Part shown: positions 10,870 to 21,791 of the stretch, in pieces | Position numbering within the stretch: the first letter of the stretch is position 1 | Layout of the letters: the number at the start of each line of letters is the position of its first letter | Origin: Ephemerocybe angulata | Lineage: Eukaryota; Basidiomycota; Agaricomycetes; Agaricales; Psathyrellaceae | DNA: 64,000 nucleotides | NCBI GenBank assembly: GCA_013368325.1 | Contig: JAACJK010000011.1 | Coordinates: 1-64,000 of the forward strand | Direction of reading: 5' to 3' | Translations under genes and position numbers: made by a program | Notes under the pieces: generated by a model | Seen by the model: the letters and a program-made list of their open reading frames with translations, nothing else | The model's database searches: none | What the model was told of the DNA's origin: nothing

Positions 10870-11208
10870 TTAGGCAAATGTAATAGGCAGCAGGTCGTTG
10901 TGCTCGGAGGTCAAGCCCCCTTGAGGCGGGACATACACCTTTGCTGAAAGGTGGGGTGGTTTATTACCCTCAGTACCCCATACAACCCTATACGGGGGCA
11001 TGGTACACTTTTTCACACTCCCAACTGGACCATGCAGGATCTCATACTTCGCCATCTTCCTCCTGTGTTTCGACGACTCAGTGTGATCGTCCCAGTGTTG
11101 CCGGGCCCATGGGGTCCCTGGATGCAGCTTCACGGCAGCGTTACACACGAAGCAGACGACGAGTTCGTCGCGAACGCCCTGTACATAGCTGTCGCTACCG
11201 AGATCCAT
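10870..11208 (-). CDS. Small protein with a single C2H2-like zinc finger
   Basis: A frame of 112 codons from the ATG at 11208. Residues about 19-48 have the pattern C-x2-C-x15-H-x3-H (CFVCNAAVKLHPGTPW, then QHWDDH), followed by the basic stretch SSKHRRK, which resembles a single nucleic-acid-binding zinc finger. The frame stays open upstream to 11595, but that part overlaps a direct repeat and lacks protein-like composition, so the internal ATG was preferred. No introns or neighbours clarify its role. It may be a fragment of a larger, possibly transposon-derived, gene. Confidence 0.35.
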   Translation of the reverse strand: MDLGSDSYVQGVRDELVVCFVCNAAVKLHPGTPWARQHWDDHTESSKHRRKMAKYEILHGPVGSVKKCTMPPYRVVWGTEGNKPPHLSAKVYVPPQGGLTSEHNDLLPITFA

Positions 11209-11350
11209 GCCAAAGAGAGCTTGAGCTGGGCTGGAATGACATGGTGCCGTATTGAAGTCGTATGGTCGTCGAGTATTGGGCTGGGTATTTCGTTTTGAGA
11301 TTGGGGTGTGTGCCCCGCGTTTGGTCTCCTTTTTAACTATTTCGATAGTG

Positions 11351-11535
11351 CGCAAAGCACGCTGTGGCCCGCAGTAGCTTTGAACAAGGGGAATGCGCAT
11401 GTTGCTTTGTACCCCGGGAATATGGATGCCAATGTCCGTGTAGTTGCATTGTTTGGCTCCCATAGCCCGCAAAGCACAGTGAGACGTGCAGTAGCTTTGA
11501 CTGGAGGTAATCCTTTCGTTGCTTTGCACCCGCGA
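11351..11535. repeat. Diverged direct repeat, 117-bp period
   Basis: CGCAAAGCAC...GCAGTAGCTTTGA...GTTGCTTTG occurs at 11351 and again at 11468. Confidence 0.7.
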
Positions 11536-11772
11536 AGGTGAATGACAACGACTTTGGCTTTCATTGACATTTGACGAAAATCTCGGAGCGTGCACTCGCG
11601 CTTTGCTACACTCGCGCTTTGTGCCAAGCGCGATGTGGATAAATACCCACCCACTGATTCCAGCAGGGATTGATAGACCATTTTATCCATCCACTCACCA
11701 AACCATTCACCCAACGCTATATTCATCTATATAACCCCTCAAGCTACCGAACACCAACTTCTCGGACTCAGG

Positions 11773-12111
11773 ATGAACACCACCAACACGGTCCAGTCCC
11801 GGTCTCAGGCATCCGTTCCCGGACAAGAGGTCCGCGAGCGCGCGCCTACTCCCGCTGAGCTGATTGCTCGCCTGAATCAACGGAACCAAACTGCATCTCT
11901 GTCAACCAAGATTGAGTATGACGAATACTCAGACTTGTTTCGGCGGGCGTGGCGACACATCCCTTCTTTCAAGAGTTTGAACGAGAGCACCAAGGACGAT
12001 ACGGAGGACGAGGAAATGCAGGCTTTGCTAAACAGTTTCAACTTATACTGCCATACGGAGACCGAGGAAATGCAAGTTTTGCTAAACAGGTTCAGATACT
12101 GCCGCATCTAG
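11773..12111 (+). CDS. Hypothetical 112-residue protein
   Basis: An ATG-initiated frame with a Gln/Thr-rich N-terminus, then a segment ELIARLNQRNQ and an acidic C-terminal half. The 3' end holds a tandem duplication of about 50 bp (DEEMQALLNSF, then TEEMQVLLNRF), so this part grew by local duplication. I recognise no domain. A promoter-like context (CCATCCACTCACC, ATATAACCCC) lies just upstream. It could be a real small gene or chance. Confidence 0.3.
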   Translation: MNTTNTVQSRSQASVPGQEVRERAPTPAELIARLNQRNQTASLSTKIEYDEYSDLFRRAWRHIPSFKSLNESTKDDTEDEEMQALLNSFNLYCHTETEEMQVLLNRFRYCRI

Positions 12112-13203
12112 ATGTCGTTTATGAAGTGGTGCTCTACCCATGTAGCTATGCAGCAAAGTTAGTTAGAGTATGTTTGAAGGTGTAGACGTCGAAAAGGAAG
12201 GCGGCGCCAAGCGCTGGAGAACCATTTGCAATACGAACAGGTGCAGTTTCAACGTTTACAGATCTGATACTCGGTTCGATATTCACGTATCTACATGTTT
12301 CTCTTATATTGATCGCCAGTATGCGGTATTGACTAGACTACGAGGTTAATCAAATGGTGGACAATGTGTGGAAGAAGGAAGACAGCATAACAGGCCTCTG
12401 AAGCGGCCACCACATGAATTGACAAATGCTTGGACGCAAGGGCATACATACCTCCCTGAAGCACTGACACAGAAATCGGCGCGGATAGGTGCTTTCTGAT
12501 TTCTAACTTCATGTGCTGCTCCACCAACTCGCGGTACATCTTCTGAGTTCTCCAATGCGTGATTATCTGCGATACACGCTTAGTGAGCGACTCGGCTCCA
12601 ATGGCAAACAGTAGCCGTATCCACTGGGGACGCGGATACAACCGCCGAGGTTTTAACTCTTGGTGGCACATGTGCATTTCCAAGGGAACTGAATTATCGC
12701 ATGCGCGAAAGATCGTTGATCAATCGTTTATACTCGTTGGTGGCTGTTGGTGGGCCCCTGGGGGGTGGACTGTACATGAACCAATTCTGTAAAGATATTT
12801 AGTTCACTCGCAGGGCCTCTTTTGAGACGAGAGGAGTATGCCAGGCGTAAGTACGTAGAACTTCAAGGTTGATGTGGCCTGATCGTCCAGCTCGCCTTGA
12901 GAAGGATACACACTGCGACCCAGAAGCCGAAAGCCCAAACGGTACCGACTCGCGTCCATCCATCATACCCGTTACACCACGATGGCTGATGGCAGTACGT
13001 GATGATCAGCGCTTTTTTCACTTGAAACCCATGCACGATCAGCTGTTGGAGGTGAAATGGGGATCCGGATGTACTGGAAACCACGCCTCCATAAAAAGGG
13101 AGAATTCCGCCATAGGATTTTTCCCCCATTTCCAACAATCTTTCCCCTCTACATCAGCTCACTCCCCTGTTTCCATTAAGAGGGTCTACTTTTCTTCGTT
13201 GCA
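12112..13203. other. No confident gene; possible spliced minus-strand fragments
   Basis: Minus-strand frames at 12333-12683 and 12863-13138 (the latter with a hydrophobic stretch near VWAFGFWVAVCILL) could be exons of one small membrane protein, but I could not join them into a consistent model. A CT-rich, promoter-like stretch at about 13110-13200 precedes the secreted-protein gene. Confidence 0.25.
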
Positions 13204-13613
13204 ATGCGGTTCACCATCCTCGCTGTCGTGCCCCTCGTACTTGCGTTTGCATCATTCACAAGCGCCCACTCAAGCGAATCTGACCTTGTAAGAACCTTTC
13301 ACTCAAAACCCTTCGTTTCAGAAAGTTTGATTCTCGTCTTTGGTGCGATAGTCACTCGAAGCCCGAGAATACATCGATGAACTTACTGCACGGGAGATAC
13401 TCTCCGAGGTCTCCACGCGTGAACTTTTGGATCACCTCAGTGCCCGTCTTGAAAGGCGCGGTGGAATCTGCACGAAATGTGGCAAGCAGAATGTGCAGGT
13501 GCGTGACGATTTCCTTTTCTCTATGGACCAGAGGCTGACGGCGGTCTTTTCAATGTGTTCAGAACAAAGGCAAGCCTTGCCGGCAAAATGTTCAGTACGG
13601 ACATGTGGTCTAG
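13204..13613 (+). CDS. Small secreted Cys-containing peptide precursor, three exons
   Basis: Exons 13204-13287, 13352-13498 and 13563-13613, joined by two 64-bp GT-AG introns that both fall between codons, give a 93-residue protein. Residues 1-21 form a classical signal peptide (MRFTILAVVPLVLAFASFTSA). A charged helical propeptide-like segment follows (EAREYIDELTAREILSEVS), then LERRGG, a dibasic site typical of Kex2-type processing. The remainder is a short tail with three cysteines (ICTKCGK, KPCRQ). The layout, signal, pro-region, Arg-Arg and short Cys-containing tail, suggests a processed secreted peptide or effector-like small secreted protein. The function is unknown. Introns, frame and signal peptide all agree, so the gene model is good even though the protein is short. 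Confidence 0.75.
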
Positions 13614-14109
13614 TAACCTCGACACATATACACCTCGTAGTTACTTACTTATTTTACACGCTCTGCGCTCCGCACTACATCCACTAGGATCTTCCGTCAT
13701 CTATGATTCCATGTCTAAGTGTGAGTGTGCCTAGCCCAGGCCGACGGTCGAACGGTCGATGGCGAGGATTGGTGAAGGATGTTACTACGTCTCCTGCAGT
13801 TCGAAGGCGCCTACACATCAGTATACGTTATGCGTACAGGTGATTTCTGAGCCAGGAAAGGCTATTTCACTCCATGCTCTGCTGGGAGGCAGGTTGTAAT
13901 CACTATTCAGATGGACCATCACTGCTTAATATCACCCCACGATGATGTTGGAAAAATAGAGGTAGAGTAGATATGTACAGAAATAATGTATAAAGTGTCA
14001 GTCGAAAATATGCGCGGTACCAAGAAAATATGCCCAGAACCGATGCGAAGATGGTATAATATGTACAGCGTCCAGAGCGAACGAAGATTCAGTAACGTAC
14101 CACTGAACC

Positions 14110-17100
14110 CTACTTCTTCTTCCTTCCCTTCCGCGCAGCCGGCGCCGGCTGTCTTGCCACCCTCTCCCGCTGCCTCCTCGCAGCCGCCTCAATCAACGCC
14201 CTCTGATTCGCATCAGCAGCTCTCCTCCCAGCGTCCCGTGCAGCCACCATCCTCTGGTTCATCCTCTGCATCTCCTCCCGGGCCTGTCGTTGACGCTCTT
14301 CAACCAGCCGCTGCGCCTCCGCTCGTCTCTCAGCCAAAAGCTGCTCCTGCTGCGCCCTCCACTGGGCCAACGCCGCCCGCCGCTCGACTAACTGCTCTTG
14401 AATCCCAGCCAACATCTCCTCATTCCGCATCAAGTCCCTCTCCGTCCGATCAGCGCGATGCTCCAGCGCCGCACGCTCCACACTCGCCGCGCTCAGCTGC
14501 TTGCGCATAGCCTTGATCGCAGCGGAGGTATAATGACCCGCACCCCCCGTCGTCGCCTCATGCAGTCGCGTACGCAAGCTGACTTCATTCTTGTTCGCCC
14601 GATCGAGCCGCCGCATGACGTCCTCCAACGTCCTCTGCAAAGCCACGATCCGCGGCTCCAACTGCCGGACCTGTTCCTCGAACGGAGCGACCAGCAGATG
14701 CACCGGTACTGGGGGCATGAACATCCCACCGAGTCCCCCATACATCGGTGCCCCAAATGCCCCGCCGCCGAACCCGCCGCCGAGATTGTATGGATCGACG
14801 TACCCAGCTGGGAGCGCGTTCGGCTTCTTCGGAGGCGACTTGGGGAGGTCGACCTTGATGTCTTTCCCGACTTCGACGTCGGGGTGATCGCGCTTGTAGT
14901 CGGCGAGTGCCTTTGCGTAGGCGTCCTTCACTTCTTGATCATGTCGTTGGTCGACGCTATCCCACAGTGGGCACTTCGTGTTCGAGGATGAACCACCGGC
15001 TTGACGAGGATCCTGAGTACGGGAGGTGGAGGCGTTAGTACGATTGAAGATGAGGATAATGGAGATCAGGACGTACGTTCTGGTGGAAGTGGTCGTACCC
15101 TCCGATTGCCTTCTTACAGACATAGCACGACAAAGTCCCACACTGAGGGCACGTCATCTTATTACACCCATCCGTCTTGATGAATCCTACAAAGATCCAA
15201 GTCAGCGACGAGTCCACCAAGCTCAAACCAAAGAACCGACTCACCCTTCCCGCACTTCGGACAACTCCTCATAAGCGCCTTCGTCATCGCCTCCTCAATC
15301 TGAATCCTCCCATCCAAATGCCGATCCTCCTCCACCTCCTTACACGTTCTCGGCACATGCTCCTTCTTCTTACACAACCGACAACTCACAACTCCACACC
15401 CGCCCTCCTCGTTCCCGCACCTAAACAACTTGTCCTCCTCCTTGCTCACCTCCATCACACACGCCCAATCGCAGAACGGGCACTCCTCCAACCCCTCTAG
15501 CCCGGCGTCCTTGAGCTCCTTCTGCTGCTTCAGCCGTTCGTAGAGCGAGAGGAGCTTCGGCGATAACATGCGCGAGAGCTCCGAGGGCGCGAAGAGAGCC
15601 TTGCACCCGCTCGTCGACATGCACGTAAGAACCGAGTTCTGCGAGCCAAGGAGGTTCGCAGCGTACGAGCGTATACACTTTCGACAGAACAGATGCGCCT
15701 CGGGGCACTGCGCCATCCGGTCGAACGGATAATCCGCAAAACAACATCCACACTCAATAAACGTCCCATCGTCCTCCAACTCCTCTTCATCCTCATCCTC
15801 CTCCGCATCCGCCTTAGCCTCCTCCTTCGCCGGTTCCTCATTCGTGATCTCCCCAGCAAGGAACGCCTCCAACCACCTCTTCTCCTCCTCAAACACCTCG
15901 CACCTCACCTCCTTCGCCCTCCCCTTTCCCTTATCGCCCCCCTTCTTCCTCTTATACCCCCTCTCCGCATCGTCCTTCGCCTCCTCCCCCACAATATACA
16001 AATGCGTGGGCGCGTACAAGCCCTTGTGCACCAACAACGCTCTTCTCAAGAACGGCAGCGGCACAAGCGGGAAACTCGCCTGCAGCGCCCCAATCGCCGC
16101 CTCCGCATACACCTCCTTCACATCCTCCCCCACCGTGCGCTCGATACTCGCATAGTCAATGCGCGGTTTCTTCGGCGCACGGGCTTCACTCTCCAAATCT
16201 GCCTTGCGCTTCGAACTTTCCGCCTTCGCTTTTTCTTTCCCTTTACCCTTCGTGACTTTGGGATAGCCCGGGTTCTCGAAGAGGTGGGCGATGAGGTACT
16301 CGACGATCTGGGTGGGGCCGTAGGTGGGGAGGTTCGCCTCGATGAGGTTGAGGAGATGGTCGGGCTCGACGTCGGGGATGATCTCGAGGATCGCAGCGAC
16401 GGCTGCCGTGCGGGGATCCTCAGGTTCGGGTACGTTCGCGTCGTCGTCGTCGTCGGGTATGTCGATAGGTGCTTCGTCATCTTCTACCTCAACAACTTCC
16501 ACCCCATCCCTGCCCTCGTCCGCAGCACCACCCGCACCTACTCCAGCACCCACGTTCGCACCCACACCAGCCCCCGCACCCGCACCCGCATCTCTTCCAA
16601 CCCCCGCACCCGCTCCCACCCGCTCCACCCCCCGCCTTCACCCGTACACCCTCCTCCGCATCCGCATCAGCAGCAACCGCGATCGCATTCAACATCTCCT
16701 CGTCCATCTCATCATCCCCAAATCCAAAGCCCCACTCCTCCCACTGCTCCGCATCGCCCGCGCCCACATTCGCGCTCTCGTTCGCGTTCGACGGGCCGGG
16801 CGCACCCTCCCTCCCCCTCTCTCTACCCCTCTCCTTCGCCTTCCCCTTATCCGAATCCTGAACACGTTTCGAAGCCCCACTCCCACCCGCCTTCGGAGGC
16901 GGCGACGGCGTAGGCCTAAGCGCAGGCGGCGTCGGCTCCTGCGTCAACTCCTTCTCCTCCTTCTCTTCTTCCCTCCCCTTCTCTCTCTCCCTACCCGCAG
17001 CGCGTTCCATACCACCGCCCCCCTGCGGGAACTCATCATCAAACCCATTCCCAAACGCCCAATCATCCATCTCAACCGGAAACTCATCCTCCTCCTCCTC

Positions 17101-18297
17101 CCTCCCCACCGGGGCCCGAGGCTCACGGAAGAATTCCCCAAAATCACGCTCGAACTCCACCAGCATCTCCGCCTGTGTTCGCGCTCCGAATAGATCTCCA
17201 GGTGGGTCGAGTAACATGTGCATAGGTTGTACGGGTCGAACACGTTGCGCGGGTTCCGCAGGGGGAGGTGCAGCGAGTTGACCGGGGGCGCGGAGGGGGA
17301 CGAATGGTTGAGCGGGATGGGGGAAGGGATGGGGGAAGGGAGGTGGATCGTCGTCGTCGACGTAGAAGTCGTCGAACGCGGGGTCGGGGTCGTAGAGTGG
17401 AAGCGGGGGCGGCATTTGGAACTGGGGCGTCTTCGCTTTCTCTTTCTTCGGTGTGGCTCGAACTTTCACTTTCGCCTTTTCTTTCCCGTTCGTCTTCGAG
17501 GGTTTCGCGTCAGGCATGATGAATGGGTCGGAGATCTCTTCGTCGTCCTCTTCTTCGTCGATAACGGAGACAGCGCGTTTCTTCCCCTTCCCCTTCGCCC
17601 ACTTCGATCTCGGTAAGAGGTCGTTGTTATCCTCTTCCTCCTCCTCTACCTCATCCAACACGCTCCCCTTTCTCTTCACATTCCTCCCAACACCCTCCCC
17701 ATCGCCCCCCACCTCCGCACCGCGCTTCTTCCCCTTATCGCCCCTCTTCTTCTCATCCACCACGATATCTTTCGCCTCCCCCTTACTCCCAAGATACACG
17801 CCCTCATCCTCACCCTCACTCGAATCCGACACCTCCACAACCTTCACCGGAACCGGCACCACCTTCCCCTTCCCCTTATTCGCCTTCGGAATCGGCCTCG
17901 GTCTCGGCCTCCCACCCACACTCCCACTCTCTCCCTTACTACCATTCGCATTCGTGATCCCATTCGCAGTCGCAGTCGTACTCCCATTCGCCAGAGTAAT
18001 GGACGAGGATCCAGCCCTAGGAGGCGACGGCGGCGGACTCGCAAGGGGGAAGGGCGCAGGCACAAGTTTACGTGCAGTCTCCTTCACCCTCGCCCCAGAC
18101 GCCCTCTCAGGTTGCGTTGAAGGTGTGCGTGTCGGTTTACGCGTCGCAGCCGCCGAGGCGTGACGGCGCGGAGAAGGGGAGGGATGTCGACCAGCGGGGC
18201 GGGAATCGGGTTCGGGGGAGGAGGAGGAGATGTCGAGGACGTCGATTGTGTTTGGGGGTGGTTCGTAGGGGCGGGGGCGGGTGCGTGTTGGGGCCAT
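14110..18297 (-). CDS. RBR (RING-IBR-RING) E3 ubiquitin ligase, RNF216/Triad3-like
   Basis: The start codon is at 18297. The N-terminal half is a long disordered Pro/Ser/Lys-rich region. Around 16480-16640 the frame changes inside a Gly/Ala low-complexity stretch, probably through a short intron or an indel. Downstream is a CUE/UBA-like helical segment (IIPDVEPDHLLNLIEANL), RING1 (IECGCCFADYPFDRM, then HLFCRKCI), an IBR (CPFCDWACVM, CRLCKKKEH) and RING2 (CPKCGKGFIKTDGCNKMTC, then CYVCKK), followed by KCPLWDSVDQRH and a helix as in RNF216-family ligases. The GCNKMTC cysteine is the expected ubiquitin-thioester residue. Introns at 15187-15244 and 15013-15076 splice in frame, the second with a TACTAAC branch site. 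The C-terminus (14110 onward) is a long Arg/Ala/Gln-rich coiled coil. The predicted role is E2-dependent ubiquitin transfer. Confidence 0.85.
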
Positions 18298-18384
18298 TCT
18301 TCTTCCGGTGTTCGTAGAAGAGACTGTGGGTATGAAGGAATGGGGGAAGGAACGGAGGGTGGGTAAGTGAATGAATGGAGAACG

Positions 18385-19215
18385 GGAGGGATGTGGGGTG
18401 CGTACCTGAAGCAGCGAACGGCGTCTACCGGAGTGGCGGGAGGTGTTGGTCTGTCGAGGTTGATATGGCTCGACGTTGGAGGGAACGCAAAAGAAAGGCG
18501 ATGAGTATCTTGAGATTCCTTCAGACGAGTTGGTAAGTAAATCGAACGAGAAAGGGAAGGACGTGGGGTGCGCACCTGGAGCAACGAATGCGCGTAAGGA
18601 TTGGGTGTGCGTAGGGCTGGGAGGTGCTGGTCAGTCGATGATGAAGTCGACTGGCGTTGGAGGTGCGCACGAACTGGGCGATGTGTACTTTGAGATTCTT
18701 TGGGTCGAGTCGGTAAGCAAATGGATTGACGATGGGAACGACGTTGGGGTGCGTACCTGGTGCAGCGACTGTGCGTACCTGAGTGGGTGGTGGCTATAGG
18801 TGGGTGTGAATGCGACGAGGAGGTGTTGGTCAGTCGACGATGGAGTGGGTCGATGCCGAAGGAACGCACGAGAAAGGGGTTCCTACTTTGAGGGTTCTAC
18901 GATTCGGTCAGTGGGGCGTACAAAGCGAGTATGAGAAGGACGCACATTAGGGTCGGAGTTCGCTGGTTCGTACAGCGTCGGAGGGTAAGTCGATGACGTA
19001 GAGTGCTCAGCTAGCGGCTGTAATGTGGACGGAAAACCGTAGAGAGGATAGGTTCGATGTTCAGGAGTAAGCCGGATGCGAGAGTGGTAGGTAGCGTACC
19101 TTGCGTGGCGTATTAAATAGAACTGCGGATACAGAGACGCGCTGATATTCAAGTCAATCTGGAGGGGAGCGGGGTAAAAGAGTGTCAACGGTCGTCCGCG
19201 GGTGTCGTCGTGCCG
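18385..19215. repeat. Dispersed repeat block, copy 1 (upstream of the RBR gene)
   Basis: Contains internal subrepeats of roughly 170-200 bp (GGGGTGCGTACCTG, then GTTGGTCAGTCGA, then TGAGATTC..GAGTCGGTAAG). It shares long similar stretches with 50613-51485 in the same orientation, ending at the common string GGGGTAAAAGAGTGTCAACGG. On the minus strand each subunit has an AG|GTACGC donor-like word. The one next to the RBR gene could be the donor of a 5'-UTR intron ending at CCCACAG just before the start codon. Confidence 0.7.
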
Positions 19216-21791
19216 ACTGAGGCGCACCTTGGAGATTCCTGAAAGGAATGTGCTCGAATAGCCTCGTTTTCAGGCTATACCAGTGGTTACGGTAGCTGGG
19301 AGTCGTTCTGTCGATGCTCGGTCGAAAACTCGTGTGGCGAGTCATGAAAAAGAGGGTGGTCCAACAAAAGTCCGGCGCCTAATATAACAAAAAGCACGTA
19401 ACCAATGAGCCCATTACACACCCCAACTCAGCTACGCGCCACACAGTACGCAAAGGACGCACCAAAATACCCAGAAAACAAAGCCCCAAACGACCTTCTA
19501 CTCCTAGCCACTCGTCGTTCGTCGTCGTCCTATATCCCAGCCCGCGCTCGGACCACCAATCTTCGCCCCTAACTTCAACCTTCAGTCGATTTCACGCGAT
19601 TTGCTTTACAGTCGAGGTAGATTCAGGTCGATAGAGTCGAGAACAATGGAAAAGGAGGTCGAAGGAGCTGTCACTAATTAGCGGCGACGCGACGGTTACG
19701 GTTCAACCCAGAACAAAGCGCGCCAGTCACCGATGTTTGGCACCGCCATCCCGCCCAAACATCGTTCGGCACCGAGCGCGATTCGCCCACGCCCTGTCAA
19801 AGGGTGCTCATTCGACTTGGGCCGTTGCGTTCCGAGTCTTTCCTCAACCATGGTGCAAAAAAGCGACAGGTATTTATGTACAGCCGGGATTCTGAATGGT
19901 GCTGCAGTAGCTAATTTAAAGACTAACTTCCGAGTAAAGCCACCACTAACGATAAGAGTTGGATAAGAGCTGAGCATGGGCAATTCTCCAAGTCCAAAAG
20001 CACTATGGTTCTGCAGCTATGATTGAAACCAATGAAGGATTGGGACCCTTAGATGTGTAGCGCCAAGGGGGTTCAAATCCGAGATGTGGGGGAGAGGGCC
20101 TCCCAATTCAAACTCTGACGACCAGAGTAGATGCCAAACACCCGAAGAGAATATCATACTACTAGACCATTGGGCCGAAGACACCGCGCAGATATCTGCA
20201 GTTGTTCAGACTTCATTTCGAGAGGAAATTCTCCAAAGCATAGCTCTACGAGACAACTAAGAGGCACATGCGGTGAGTGATATGTTGCGGATGTCTCCCA
20301 AAAAGCTTACAAATGCTTAGCGCTAGTCGAGAGGCCGGCGCTTAACGTACCAAGATTGGCCGAAGATTCGAAACTGCCGATCCCAATGTGGACTTTGGGG
20401 AAACTATCGTTGACAGATCGCAGTGCAAGAAGTAAGGGTCTATGGGCTTTTAAAAACTGCTCTTTCTCGAATCTCCCCGCTTCCACCTCGCCATCGCTCA
20501 TATCTGAGCAACCCACAAGATCCCTAGCCGCTACGCTCTAAATCGCTCGGTTTCTCTCTGTCAGTCCGAATCTGACGATGCCCTTTGGTTTTTGTTTAAA
20601 ATTATCAGTACTCAGTCTCAACCGCGGGTTAGTAAGTCACGGAAATGACGCACCGCATCGGTATACAGGGCCTCCCCATAAAGCCTAGGCAACACCGATC
20701 CCTGGAGGTACCCCGGAGGTCAACATTGCAAGTGCACTCCCACGATTCAGAGGCTATGTCGGGCGCGTCTGTAGGAGATGAAACACCCCTTCGTCAATGA
20801 ACCATCGCTCTCGACCACGATCGTCGTCTAGCACAGCCCCAGACGCTCTCTGGAGTCCCTGGTCACTTCTCCAATCAATATTCAGCTTCGTAGAGCCATG
20901 CAGGAGCCTCTCTCGCTGTACCTCGCCCGACGGGTGACTCGGTGAATGATTGAGGACGGAGGTCCGAGCCCCTCGCACCCAGACGTACAGTCGACTCTTC
21001 ACCTCCGAGAGCCCGAATGTAAGGGCGTCATTCAATAGTGCGCACGACGCATCGCTGAAGCGACGGGGCGAGATGATGATTACTAAGGTCTGTTTTGAAG
21101 GGTGCGCTCCCTCTCGAGTGACAATCTCCTTGGAAAGCTGGAGCATTATTAATTATTTTTGAGTTGATTTCAGGCCAGTCAAACACGAGCTATGTACACA
21201 CCTGTTCTTGGTTTTTCGATTGCCACCTCTTGGTTTAGCGCCCAATGAGCCGGCCGTTATGCGGAATTGAGAGCCGTGTAAAGATACAAGCGTCATCTAT
21301 GTTCCGGATCATTCATTCCACCTTGCACTCCACTCGCTGGTTCTGTGCGTTCATAATTCTACGACACACTTCTTAGTACACTACCTAGTCATTGTCCCGT
21401 CTTGATATGCGAATACGTAGGGTTTGTATTACAGATTGATACCTCTTGGACAATCGTTGCTACAGTCTCTCTCAACTACCGATCCAGTGTTCAAGTGGAA
21501 TTTTCGCGGGGGGCAAGCTAACATCCAAGTAACTTTATTTCCAGTCCGCTACATCCCTCGAGAAAATGCAGACCCGCACTCGAGCCATCCGACCTCGTTA
21601 CACTGCTCTTCCTAGTGAGGCTATTCACTCTGGCTCACATCGCTCAAAGGGACAGTCTGAATTATAGAGGTGGCACAATTATTAAGGTTGAGTCGTGGGT
21701 ATGGCATTGTGCATCAGTCAAACAGACTCTCAACGGTGACTTCTGCATCAAGTTACTCGCAGAATATATAATAAACTAAAGGTGTCGACTA
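19216..21791. other. Gene-poor stretch
   Basis: No recognisable gene. A 130-codon minus-strand frame at 20754-21146 has no domain I know. A tRNA-like relic lies at 20098-20176 (separate entry). Confidence 0.4.
20098..20176 (-). other. tRNA-Pro-like relic (5' half)
   Basis: On the minus strand from 20176 the sequence reads like a tRNA-Pro 5' half: an acceptor-like GGCCCAA, a D-arm-like TGGTCTAGTAGTATGAT and an anticodon-loop-like CTTCGGGT. The 3' half does not fold: no matching T-stem or acceptor strand is present, although a T-loop-like TTTGAAT and a further GGTTCAAATCC on the plus strand near 20068 occur. Best read as a tRNA-derived remnant (possibly SINE-like), not a functional tRNA. Confidence 0.35.

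Noticed and set aside
15693..18163. Long plus-strand frames opposite the RBR gene (for example 15693-16913)
   Set aside because: Shadow frames of a GC-biased coding strand; rich in Arg/Pro/Leu and without domains, while the minus strand carries clear RING motifs.
20098..20176. A functional tRNA gene
   Set aside because: The T-arm and 3' acceptor strand cannot pair with the 5' half, with or without an intron after the anticodon.
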